Shown here piece by piece: positions 24,501 to 35,133 of a DNA stretch of 64,000 bases (position 1 is its first letter; each line of letters opens with the position of its first letter). The notes below the pieces were generated by a model that saw only the letters and a program-made list of their open reading frames with translations, searched no databases and had not been told where the DNA came from. The translations under genes were made by a program, and so were the position numbers. This DNA comes from Edolisoma coerulescens (Eukaryota; Chordata; Aves; Passeriformes; Campephagidae), in assembly GCA_013397115.1 (NCBI GenBank), contig VWZW01004077.1, positions 72,540 to 136,539 of the forward strand, read 5' to 3'.

Positions 24501-26839
24501 TGCACAAACCAAATATACTGCATAATAAAATATTATTAATAAAATAAATTTTAAAAAAATCTCAATTTCTAGTTGAAGTGGCAGGCAGCTGGTCTGTTCC
24601 TTTGCCTGTATAGATAACTTGTGCAGTTTGGAATAGATAGCATTTCATTTTTCCTCATTTTAGCACTGAAAAATGTTTATGCTGTAGTAGGTACAGTATT
24701 TACATAGCATGTTACTAACTGTGCTTAGCACAAATTCTTGAGGATGTACAGTGTATGTACCTTGCATAGATAATTTGTGCTTAGAGACAGAGAAAGCAAT
24801 TTCTAACTCCAGGTATTTTCTCCTCAGTTTTTGCTGCATTTGCTAAATATATTTCTAATACACACAGAGCACTTGCATCCAGAGAAGCTGTGCTAAATAT
24901 TAATAGCCTGCCCAACTAACCTGAATATGACATCCCTATAACAGTAGTGTTAGTTTAAAAACACCACCATCACCACCACTAAAAAACAAACCCTTACAAC
25001 AAAAATCCCAAATGAAACCAAAATTAAGTAAATGAAATGTTGTAGGATTGTGTTTGGGCAGGGATTGTTCTGCTACCTTTTTCTTCCACTGCACACATGC
25101 ACAGCTTGATTAAAATCTGAGAGTAGTTTTGTGTGGTTAGTATTGGGATAATTACATATTAATCTCTTATTTTGTCACGCATGGGATATAAGTGAACAGA
25201 AGTAACGCTTTGTCTTTTGGAATAGCAGGTAACAGACAACTGATTATGTTGACTACAACCTTCTTTGCAGTATCATTTAAGTAAAAGCAAAATGCAAATA
25301 TATTAAAAGGGTAAGGGAAGGAAATACTCACAACATAGAAGCAAAGAGTGAGAAATACCCTGACCTAATTTAAAGAAGCACGAACTGCCTGTAAGTACGA
25401 ACACACTACTTTGTTAAGAAGCCTTCCAAAACCCAAGCTGCTTACATAAAATTCTCTAAAAGAGAATGTTTTTTAACTGTTGATTTCAAATTTTCTGTTG
25501 GTGAAGCCACTGTGTGAGCATTCTATAAATGCTGACACGTAGATCTGAAAATCAGTCTGGCCTTCTTGGAAATCACACTTAAAAATGTCCCTTTAGGAAA
25601 AAAAAAAATTATTTAAAGGTCTGATCGTATCCGTGTGTGACAGGATGCAGCTGCTGTAGAGTGTCCTGGTCTGGCTTTATTGTGTGTGAAAGAAGTGAAC
25701 ATAAATCTGTATTTAATAATCGGTAGGTACATCAGTCAACAGTTTGTAAAATGGTGTATTGGAAAAGATGAAGACCTCATTAACAGAAGAGGTGCCACAA
25801 GAGGGTGCTGTATCTGTGATTTTCATAGCTAAATTTGTACAGGTCTGACAAATCACTTGGTCTGAAGGGGTCTCTGAAATTTGGGGGATGTTAAGAAGCA
25901 GACAGACATCCCTCTTTCTTGGACTTAACTTTGCCTCTGGGTCTTAAACTTGCACCCTGGCTCTTGGAACAAACAGGCTCTGAGGTGAGAGCACCCTGTA
26001 GTGTACAGCAGCAGACTAAAACTGGTAACCACATGGTATTCTCCAGGTCACAAACAGGAAAAGACCACTTTTGGGTAGGTTAATGCCTAAAATCTCAACT
26101 CTTGAGTCTAAAAATTGCTGCTTTCAGTAAGATAATGCCCATTTATTGCACTAATTTAAGCACAGTAGTTTGTCTAGTAAACCACAAAACCCTTACTATT
26201 TTCATACATAGTGAGAACCATGACTAATGTTCTTCAACTACTTACCCAGGTAAAAATTACACTGAAGATGCTTTCAGTCATGAGGTGTTCTTCTACAGGA
26301 GTTCATCCATCATCCCAGGAATAAAAAAAAATTGCGTAACACACTAAAAATAATCCATGTGTGACAGCACATGGAGATGTCTCCATTCGGACAAGACTCA
26401 AATCCTACAGAAACTGTCTGAAGTTTTCATAACATTAGGCTGAAAAGGTATGTCTTGTATATCATGACATGAAGTACTTTTTGAAAAACACCTTAGCAGC
26501 AAAAAAGGACTTCATCCTTAAATTCTGTGAGCTGGGTGACTGATTGGGTATTTGGAATTCTCTTCTCAACTTCCTCAAAAAATATGAGAAAAATATGTGT
26601 TAGGAATAGTTTGAGCAAAAGCTTTAAAGCAGTTGTATGCACGTGCACTGAGGTGCCCACCAGCAATGGGAAGCAAAGGAGGAAGTCCAACTCGAAAGAG
26701 TAAGTTTTCAAAAAGAAGGAAATGTCTATCAACCTTGCATTCAGTACCTTAAATCACTGGTTGACTCACACTCAAACACAGTGTGTACGCTTTGTACATG
26801 AAAGCTCTAAGTTTAGAACCAGAATGATGCAACTTATGC
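24501..26839. other. Intergenic between UBQLN1 and IDNK, nothing recognised
   Basis: AT-rich, with short ACC/ATC repeats near 24962-24980. No exon, RNA gene or clear transposon is visible. It is the space between two convergent genes. Confidence 0.6.
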
Positions 26840-26845
26840 TTTATT
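26840..26845 (-). terminator. Candidate polyadenylation signal for IDNK
   Basis: AATAAA on the minus strand, about 630 bases past the IDNK stop. An ATTAAATAA at about 27128-27136 (minus strand) is an alternative. No transcript evidence is available. Confidence 0.35.
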
Positions 26846-27470
26846 TCTAAAGCTTTCCATTCAATTAAGTTTTGTATATTGCATCACCACCACTACCTTC
26901 TTTTTCTCACATTTTTCAGCTTGGTGGTCAATGCCTACAGTAAGAGTTCAGAGAAGTTCTCATGAAGCCATCAGTGCTCTGATGACGTCAACAAGGACAC
27001 AAACACAGAACCTACAACTTGATGACAATCCCGTAGTGAGACAGGGGTAGTGTCAGGTACGGAACTTAATCATGTATGTTCCTCCCTCTTCTAGAAAAAT
27101 GATGTTGTTTTTAACAAAGCTGTAAATTATTTAATCTTGTAATAGCAGATGTGCCCACCTCAGTGTTGGACAGAGTAAATATTAAAATCAAGAAAATAAA
27201 TTATTCTGTGTGACCCTTGCCAAGATTTTCAAAATCAGGCTCTTACTAAACTGAGAATTTTAACTTCTCAGAGTGAAGGGTTAAAAGAGTTAACAGTTCT
27301 TGCAAATTACACCTTATATGTCTTTTACAGAGCCATGATGAAAAAGACAAGAGTAGTAAACCAGCTCTTAAAAATAAGCTGGTTTGATTTCATAATCAAT
27401 TTAATAATTAAAATTCTGTCTCATAGCCTTGATATCCTTTGGGGAATTTCCATATGTGTCATTCAGAAAA

Positions 27471-27831
27471 TTACTCAAGCAAAGTCTCACCCTGAAGAAT
27501 GGCGCTCTCAATCTCTAGCACTATTTCAGGGAGAGATTTTTCTAGACTGACAGTAATGAAGTTTTCTGGTGCACTAGGTGGCTCCAGAGCATCAAACTGA
27601 GACTTGAGAAGTTCAGGTGGCATAAAATGACCTCTTCGCTTCTCCAGACGGCCAGCAATGATATCCATAGATCCATCCAAATGAACAAAGAGGATCTGCA
27701 GTGCTGGGTTTTCTCCTGGCTGCTCTGGCTGGTTGCTTTCAATTGCAGATGCCCCACTAATTAACACACGTCTGTACATCTTCTTCAGTGCAGAACAGGC
27801 CAGAATTGCATTTTGTCTAGATGCGTCTTCT
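27471..27831 (-). CDS. IDNK: IDNK exon 5: lid, C-terminus and stop
   Basis: The exon encodes [17 protein letters not shown], an insert typical of animal gluconokinases ([15 protein letters not shown]), [19 protein letters not shown] and [19 protein letters not shown], and ends GETLLE before TAA at 27473-27471. The acceptor TTTTCATAG fixes the start at 27831. Confidence 0.95.
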
Positions 27832-30800
27832 CTATGAAAAAGAAAAAAAAAAGCTAAAATCTTTACATATTTACATGTGGTCTAACAAAAATGGCCTGTT
27901 AGTTCTGCTGAACAAAGTAGGCAAGCCCTAGCTCCTCAAGAAGGACAGCCATGGGAGTAGTGGCATTTTGACAGTGGTATTTGAGTAATTTTGACAGGAT
28001 TTTGAAACCAAATTTCTAATCCAGGTAAAGGTGTGATTTGAAAGTGAGGTCAGGCTAGCTAACCTCCTGGTGAAATCTTAGTCTTAGGGACCTTGTCTAT
28101 TAGCCACCATTCTTTCCTAAATTAAATTCAATTCTAGCACAAGGAAGAGTCAAGATAATTTCCTTAATTGCTGAGAACAGGAACTAAATATCCATAGAAA
28201 CACTTATCCATTATCTATAGAATTACTATACTATTCTCTCTAAAGGTAAGTGGCTGATAAACAGTACAGACCACTGTTCTTAAAAACTCAATATTTTCAA
28301 CATCTGTTGTCACTGTCTCAGATTTAACTGTAATATTTTATTTTATGTTTTCTGCAACTCATTGGCAGCATTGCAAATATGTTTACTTCAGATTAAACAA
28401 GATATTGCAGGTCAGTGAATGCTTTGCACGTGTATTTTCTGCTGACAAGGTTTCTTAAAATAAAGCATTTAACTTTGGGTGTGTCTGTTCCACCAAAAAG
28501 CAAATCCAGAATTAGTTGTCTATGAAGAGTGAGTAAAATTCCTGCCTAAGAAAATATATTCTGTAATACAAATAAAATCAGGTATAAACCTATCTAAAAA
28601 TCATTCTATGTTCATCAGACTTTGGTTCAAATGGACATAAGAACTTTTAACACCTACTGTTATCACTTAGGTAGGTCAGTAACAGCCTCAGCTACTAATA
28701 AGTACTGATAATTAAACATTGGCATTAGGTTCTTTTAAAGTATAGTTTTATAAAGTTTCCAGAGCTGGGCAGTGGCATTGAGCTATCACGTAACATAAAG
28801 CGATGGATCCAGCAGATCAATCCAGACAAATTTCTCAGTGAATTAACCTGTGCTCCAATGAGGTATGCTCACCTAATGTGCATAAGCAAGTGTAAAGCCT
28901 GGCTAGACAGTCCCTGCCCTCCCAACCTTTTCCTCATTTGGAGCATGCTCCAGTCCCTTCATCATCGTTGGATGCTCTCCAGTATGTCCATGCCTCTCTC
29001 ATAATGAGGAGCCCAGCACTGACACAGCACTTGGTGTGGCCTCACCAGTGCAGAAAGAGAGGGGAAGCATCACCTCCTTCAACCTGCTGGCAATACTCGT
29101 CTAATACAGCCCAGGATTTTGCTGGCCTGCCTTGCCAGAAGAGCACATTGCTGGCATATGTACAGCTTGGGCTGTCCACCACTGCTCCCTCAGGCCCTTT
29201 TCTGCTGCTTTCCAGCTGAGTGCCCCTCAGTGTCCGTACCAGCGCTTGGGGTTGTTCCTTCCCAGGGGCAGGATTTCGCACTTTCTAAAAGGTTCCTACC
29301 AATCCGTTTCTACAGCCTTTCAAGGTCCCCCTGCATCAGTTACTCCTCCCATTTTGGTGTCATCTGCAAATTAGCAGAGTACACGCAAGCAAACTCAAAC
29401 GGTGTCAAACCAACTTGGCACTGTATCATATTCAAAATAACAGTATTTTATCCTACTGTTATTATTGGTGTATTTTGTGGTTATGTTCTAAGTAGCTAAT
29501 GTCAGGCTTATTAATGAACTGGATCCTTGAAATTATTTTTACACAGATAGTAGAAAAACAACCATCATTGCAACAATTTACCACTTTATTTCTCAGGGAT
29601 TAGCTCACCATCAGCAATTATTATGACAGCTTAGATTAGTAAAGATAGAATGACTTTACTACCTGCAGTATTTCTTTACACTACCACATACATTTCTACT
29701 TTGCAATGCAATGGGGAAAACCACTTTAGGTACTTCTGTCCTTAGCTAAAATTTTTTAAATCTAGATATTCTCATACCTCCTTAGTATATCATGCAATGC
29801 ACAAAGCCAAGGAATCCTGTCCTAGAAAGAAAACAAATTAATTAAAAATTCTTTAGAAATTAATTTGAAACAATTGCTTCTAACAATTCTTCAGATATTT
29901 GACTAGAGGTAAAAATTAGCATTAAACTGCAGAGCAAGTTCAGTTCTGAATCTCTTTCTTCCTCTATAGATTTGCTACCATTTCCTGAAGGCTAATAAGA
30001 AGTGCTAGTCATATTATGAATAAGATGCTTTTAGTGGAATAGTACTTTTTATATTACACATACCTACAAGTATATGAAGGAAGTAATATGTATGCAGGTG
30101 TAGCATGCACCTTGTAAACCTCTGAAGGACAGTCAACTTATCTCTTGCTTCTATTATACTATTCAAATGTACAGCTTGAGCTGTTATTTCTTTTCCCTTA
30201 TCTAGTGTCATACATCCCCGCCCCCCGCTCCCACTCCCCATTTTGGATCCAAGTTGAAGCTTTCAGGAACAGACAGATCTAAATTTAGTTATCTGCAATA
30301 ATTACATTTATGTCAGTAGCAATCACAAATAAATGTAACCATAGCCACAATTTCTCAAAACTTTTGCCCATTACTTAGGCAAACATAATGTGAGTGATTG
30401 ATCAGATGCTTATTTAATCTGAAATCTTAAACTGCTGCAAACTTTTGTCATGCCTAATGAGCACTAAACAACTGCTCCCATTTCATCTTTCAATGCTGTT
30501 ACTGCTGGGTGAGCACAACAAATGATAACATGGACAAAAAAATGCAAAAATTTCTTGTTACTGTCATTACAGAATAACTTCCCTTTGGCATTCAAGAAGG
30601 CCCTCACAATTTTGCACCTCTCATTTGTCAGAAGAGATGCTTTCCTCTTGCTGAGCACAACGCACCAATGGTTTAGTCGTTCAAGTGTACACTGCTGCTA
30701 CAGACAACATACAGGCTTGCAACCACTAGTGAAAGATGCAAATTTTTAACCAGACTCTCGAATATTTTTTTTTCAATCTAAATTGGCTAAGGACTTCTCC

Positions 30801-33657
30801 CAAAAGATTTGCGGGATGAAAAACAAGTGGAAGAAAAAAAAAAAAAAGTAAGAGCTTTGCAAACTTTTTCCATTACAGCTAAATCCTTAGAGTCTTTCTC
30901 AAAAGATCCCATTACTGCCTCTTGCCCTGTTTCTAAGCTTGGTATGTTTTTAGATTGATTTTATGTGTTCACCAGCATTGTTTAGTTTACATTCTTTGTT
31001 TAAAAGTCTTTATCTACATTCATAAGTGTATATTTCTCTAGAAGCAGTGGACATGAATTTTTTTAATTCTTCCTGATTCTGTACAGGAAAAGTGGCTTTA
31101 ACTGTAAACCCACTGTCCTAATTGATGGCAAACGGAACAATCCTTTTTTTCAAGCTGTACCATTAAGCTATCAGTACTTCAAGCATTGCCAGTCCATGGG
31201 ATTGTCCTGCTCTGCTCTGCACTGGGGTGGCCTCACCTCGAGTGCTCTGTGCAGTTTTGGGCACCACAATATAAGAATATAAATATATTACGGAGCATCC
31301 AAAGGGTGGCCAATGAGGATGCTGAGGGGCCTTGAGGGGAAGCCATATGAGGAGTGGCTGAGGTCACCTGTTCTGTTCAGCCTGGAGAAGAGGAGACTAA
31401 GGGGAGTCCTCACTGCAGTTAAAACTTCCTCTTNTACCACCACGAAAATTAAACCATAGCATTAAGTGTCTACTTGTTTTTTTTAATACTTCTAGGCATG
31501 GTGACGCCATCAGTTTTCTGGCCAGCCAGTTCCAATGCTTAGCCACTCTTTCAGTGATGAAACATTTCCTAATATCCAACTTGAACCTTCCCCAGCACAA
31601 CCTGAGACCATTTTCCCTTGTTCTATTCCTTGCTACCTGGGAGAAGAGGCTGACTCCCATCTCAGCACAACCTCCTTTCTGGTAATTGTAGAGACTGGTA
31701 AGGTCTCCCCTGAGCCTCCTTTTCTCCAGGGTAAAAACACCCCCAACTCCCTCAGCCACTCCTCACAGGACTTCTGTTCCAGACTCTTCACCAGCCTTGT
31801 TGCCCCACTCTGGACATGCTCCAGCACCTCAATGTCCTTCCTGAATTAAGGGATTCAGGAAGCATTTGAGGTGTGGCCTCACCAGTGCTGAGTACAGGGG
31901 GACAATCACTGCCCTGGTCTTGCTGGCCACACTATTTTTGATACAGGGCAGGATGCCATTGGCCTTCTTGGCCATCTGAACTTGTGCTGGTTCATGTTCA
32001 ATGGCTGCCAACCAGCACTCCCACGCCCTTTTCTGCTGGACAGCTTTCCAGCCTCTCTACCTCAAACCTGTAGCACTGCCTGGGGCTGTTGTGACCCAAG
32101 AGCAGGACCTGGCACTTCACCTTGTTGAAACTTATATGATTGGCCTCAGCCCATTGATCCAGCTTGTCCAGATCCCTCTGCAGAGCCCTCTCACCCTACA
32201 GCATATCAATACTTCCATCCAAATTGGTGTCACCTGCAGACTTACTGAATGCAGTCAATCCCCTCCATATCATCAATAAAGATGCTAACCAGGAGTGGCC
32301 ATGATGCTGATCCCTGGGGAAACCCACCAGTGACCAACAATCAACTGTAGCTCCATTCACCAACACCCTCTGGGCCTGACCAGCCAGGTTTTAATCCAGC
32401 GAACAGTGCACTCATACTAGACATGGTAAGCCAGTTTCCCAAGGAGGATGCTTTGGGAAATAGCATCAAAGGCTTTATTAAAGTCCAGGAAGACTGCATC
32501 CACAGCCTTTCCCTCACCCACTAGGTAGTTCACCTGAATATAGAAGGAGGTCAGGTTGTGCAAGCAGGACCTGCCTTTCCCAAAGCGTTGCTGGTTGGGC
32601 CTAATGGCCTGGTTGTCCTGCATATGCCATGTGATGGTACTCAATCTGTTCCATAACCTTCCCTGACACTGAGGCCAGACTTACAGGCATGCAGCTCCCT
32701 GGATCCTCCTTCCTATAAATGGGCATCACATTGGCCAACCTCCAGTCATCTGGGGCCTCCCAAGCTAACCAGGAGTGGTGATAAATTATGAAAAGTGATT
32801 TGAGAGAAGGGTAACAAATTTTTAGAGTTTTCTTGTGCAGGACCACGTGATGGGTTCTGTGGTTCTTGTGGGTCCCTTCCAACTCAGGATATTCTAAAAT
32901 TCTATGATTCTAATCCGAAACTGCAACTCTGTGTGTCGAGTGTAGAGGGGGAGATTTCTCACAAATCCTGAAACAGCAGCATACCCCTTGTGAACTGCCA
33001 AGCATCCAATAAACTACTTTTTTACACAGAATCCTTCTTGACACAAGAAGCCTCCCTCACCTCGCCAAATGCAGACCTATGTTTACAGTCAAACTAGTCT
33101 ACATAGTAAACCACAATTTACTTTAACAAGATGTGCATGAAGTTACAGAGATAAATGTGTAGACGACAGTTCTTTCAGGGCTTATTCAAGGTACCTCATC
33201 ATTTAGTGGTATTCCTTCTGCCATTTTCTTTTTATTCTCTAGAGGATGATAATCGTCTGCATCGTAGAATTTCCATCCCAACTAAGAAAAAAATAAATTA
33301 ATTATGGATCGTTCAGCTAGATCAGGTGAGGTAACAATGATTTCAGAATTTACAAAGACAACACCTAAGAAATTACAGGCTTCTTGCACCACAGTATGAT
33401 TCACCGTTTATACCATGATGATTAGCAAAACAATACTAAGGCAGCTTGGTAGCAGCAACAGCTGTTGCATCACGGCACTGAGCCAAAGTCGGTGCAGGCG
33501 ACACTGCGCCAGCCAAACCGAGGGCTCGAGGGACCAGCAGCCCGGCCGAAGGCCGCCGGCCCGGCGCAGGGAGGTGCCGGCCCGCCCCGGCGCGCCTCCG
33601 AGGCGGCGGCTCCCACACGCTCCTACCTTCGCTGCCAGCCGCGACCCGACCGTGGTC
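27471..33657 (-). CDS. IDNK: Gluconokinase, exons 2-5 (exon 1 in or next to a gap)
   Basis: Gluconokinase is a small P-loop kinase that converts D-gluconate to 6-phosphogluconate, feeding the pentose phosphate pathway. Four minus-strand exons (33657-33627, 33281-33195, 29821-29778, 27831-27471) join in one frame and give about 173 residues. With the missing start this matches the 187-residue human protein. Visible features are TTVG (the end of the Walker A P-loop; the GxxGxGK part must be in exon 1), [32 protein letters not shown], and the lid and nucleotide-binding stretch [19 protein letters not shown]. All four are diagnostic of the family. The gene is convergent with UBQLN1, as in mammals. 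An AG donor-like GGGTGAGAC near the 3' end is ignored because the C-terminus already has the family length. Confidence 0.95.
27832..29777 (-). other. IDNK: IDNK intron 4, contains a CR1
   Basis: AT-rich intron with one CR1 fragment at about 28905-29390. The rest is without recognisable elements. Confidence 0.85.
28905..29390 (-). mobile_element. CR1 LINE fragment, antisense
   Basis: The + strand reads as reverse-complement CR1: CCAGCACTGACACAGCACTT, GTGGCCTCACCAGTGCAG, AACCTGCTGGCAATACTC, TTGTTCCTTCCCAGGGGCAG, GGTGTCATCTGCAAATTAGC. It covers the end of ORF2 without RT motifs. Confidence 0.85.
29778..29821 (-). CDS. IDNK: IDNK exon 4
   Basis: A short exon of 44 bases encoding [14 protein letters not shown], nearly identical to human DRIPWLCNLHDILL. 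The acceptor is TTTCTAG and the donor AGGAG/GTATGA. It ends in phase 2, and the split Arg codon is finished by exon 5. Confidence 0.95.
31195..31433 (+). mobile_element. CR1 LINE fragment, sense
   Basis: Motifs GGTGGCCTCACCTCGAGTGC, GTGCAGTTTTGGGCACCACA, GAGGAGTGGCTGAGG and TTCAGCCTGGAGAAGAGGAG are the sense strand of the ORF2 end. It is cut by the single N at 31434. Confidence 0.85.
31435..32815 (-). mobile_element. CR1 LINE, antisense, with reverse-transcriptase remnant
   Basis: Minus-strand frames give the RT-domain motifs [29 protein letters not shown] and [20 protein letters not shown], then the ORF2 end ([38 protein letters not shown]). The catalytic YADD region is degenerate and stops interrupt it. 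It looks like a different CR1 subfamily from the 18.6-22.4 kb copy. Confidence 0.85.
32830..32912 (+). mobile_element. CR1 3' tail, sense
   Basis: Short block with GTGATGGGTTCTGTGGTTCT, GGGTCCCTTCCAACTCAGGA and TATTCTAAAATTCTATGATT, the 3' terminus of a CR1 ending in its octamer-like repeats. It faces the antisense CR1 to its left. Confidence 0.75.
33195..33281 (-). CDS. IDNK: IDNK exon 3: substrate-binding segment
   Basis: 29 codons, phase 0 at both ends, [20 protein letters not shown] through GIPLNDE. It contains the DADD(Y/F)HP motif of gluconokinases that contributes to gluconate binding. The acceptor is TTTTCTTAG and the donor GAG/GTACCT. Confidence 0.96.
33627..33657 (-). CDS. IDNK: IDNK exon 2: 31-base micro-exon completing the P-loop
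   Basis: The exon is preceded by CTTCCCCGCAG and followed by GTAGGA on the minus strand. It encodes (K)[10 protein letters not shown], with the Lys codon shared with exon 1. Human has STVGALLASE here. It lies inside the CpG island and is only 22 bases from the gap. Confidence 0.85.
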
Positions 33658-33679
33658 CTGCGGGGAAGCACAAAGGGCC

Positions 33680-33802
33680 NNNNNNNNNNNNNNNNNNNNN
33701 NNNNNNNNNNNNNNNNNNNNNNNNNNNNNNNNNNNNNNNNNNNNNNNNNNNNNNNNNNNNNNNNNNNNNNNNNNNNNNNNNNNNNNNNNNNNNNNNNNNN
33801 NN
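33680..33802. other. Assembly gap of 123 N in the IDNK CpG island
   Basis: Run of N flanked on both sides by very GC-rich sequence. IDNK exon 1, encoding the GxxGxGK part of the P-loop, should lie in or next to it. Confidence 0.99.
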
Positions 33803-34239
33803 GAAAGGCCGAAGCGCCTCCTCCTGCCCCGACGCCGTCATCCGCTCCCCTTCCATGAGAACCCGGCACACTCGTGTCGTGTCTCCTGCTCTCTTTCCCC
33901 GCAGTCGGTCCCTGTGCTGAAGCTACCTGATCTTCTCCCGAACCCTTGTCTCAGGCTTTTCCGTCTGGTCGGGCGTCTCTCTCCCACCGGTTCCTAGCAC
34001 GGTATTCACCGTTTGCAGCCTCGNTTGCAGCGTCGGCAACACACGCGAATTCAATAAAAACAATAATTTCTGCAGTGCGTGTTGAAGCGTGCATTGATGC
34101 CCGTTGAATTCCGTACTACCCTTTGGTGATAAAGGTCTGCCTTTAAAATTTAACTAAGGCATCAGCCATGCCGTGGCTAACTCCGTTTTAGTATTTCTTA
34201 AAGCATTGATCCAGTCATACTTTTAAAGCACTGAGTTAC

Positions 34240-34775
34240 TGGGTGGGTAAGCCTGGGAAGGACCACCGATGGGGTCATCTAGTCCAACACACGGGCTCAG
34301 GCAGGACCCCCTAGACCACGTTGGGATTCTGTCCAGGCAGCTTTTGAGTATCTCCAGGGAGGGAGACACCACAACCTCTCTGGGCAGCCTGTTCCAGTGC
34401 TCGGTCACCTTCACAGTAAGGAAGTGCTTCCTGATGATCGAGTGGAACTTCCTTTGTTTCAGTTTCTCCCCGTTGCCTTTTGTCCTATTGCTCGGCACCA
34501 CCGAGCAGAGTCTGGCTCCATCCTCTGACACCCCCCCTTCAGATTCTGATAGACATTGATGAGGTTCCCTGTCAATGTCTCCTTTCGAGGCTGAAGAGGC
34601 CGAGCTCCCTCAGCCTTTCGCCATAAGAGAGATTTTCTAGTCCCTCAATCATCTTTGTAGCCCGTTGCTGGATCTGCTCCAGGAGCTCCATGTCTCTCTT
34701 GCCCTGTGAAGCCTAGAACTGGACATGGCACACCAGATATGGCTTCACCACGGCTGAGAAGAGGGGCAAGATTGT
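34240..34775 (-). mobile_element. CR1 LINE 3' fragment, antisense
   Basis: Clear reverse-complement CR1: GGGGTCATCTAGTCCAACAC, GGGCAGCCTGTTCCAGTGCT, CGGCACCACCGAGCAGAGTC, CTCCCTCAGCCTTTCGCCAT, CCTAGAACTGGACATGGCAC. Its minus-strand frame encodes RTKGNGEKLKQRKF and TEHWNRLPREVVVSPSLEIL. It lies just upstream of the IDNK promoter. Confidence 0.9.
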
Positions 34776-35112
34776 GGAAAATTGTGGAAATGCTCTTAGA
34801 TACCAAGTATTCTTGCTAGTGTTGTCTATATATGTCTGACCTAGCAACATTTTTAAAGCCCTGCAAGGATCAAATGCAGTGATGCTGCCGACCAGCGTTG
34901 AAGTTTTCCTGTGCAAAGGAGAAGCATCTGCTGTGCCTGTGAGAGCTGCTCCACCCGGTGGCTTCGGGAGGGCATGATGTGTGCCCCCTTCATATTTTTT
35001 ACGTCAAACCTTGGAATAAATTCTCAGAAAGTACATTAAGTCTCCCAGTCTGCATGAAATTTCAGTCCCTTTGCATGGCACTTCAAATAACATTATGAAT
35101 GATATATGTATC

Positions 35113-35133
35113 ATTTATTTATTTATTTATTTT
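35113..35133 (+). repeat. (TTTA)n microsatellite
   Basis: About five TTTA units in an AT-rich region. Confidence 0.85.

Larger units (their letters stand above)
29822..33194 (-). other. IDNK: IDNK intron 3, repeat-rich on its right side
   Basis: The left 1.4 kb is unique-looking and AT-rich. A sense CR1 piece (31195-31433), an antisense CR1 (31435-32815) and a sense CR1 tail (32830-32912) follow. Confidence 0.85.
33470..33960. promoter_or_regulatory. CpG island at the IDNK 5' end
   Basis: Sharp rise in G+C and in CpG density (CCGGCCGAAGGCCGCCGGCC and similar) around exon 2 and beyond the gap. It is the expected TATA-less promoter region of a housekeeping gene. Most of the transcription start area and exon 1 are probably lost in the gap. 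Confidence 0.8.

Noticed and set aside
23847..24547. Overlapping 114-159-codon + strand frames
   Set aside because: They lie in the GC-rich repeated units of an LTR-like element and show no conserved protein.
33854..33856. Minus-strand ATG right of the gap as the IDNK start codon
   Set aside because: The residues that follow do not resemble the gluconokinase N-terminus, and the gap length is uncertain, so the frame cannot be carried across. The real start may be in the gap.
33408..33920. Open frames of about 150 codons across the IDNK CpG island
   Set aside because: They pass through the N gap and non-splice sequence. Only the 31-base exon at 33627-33657 fits gluconokinase.
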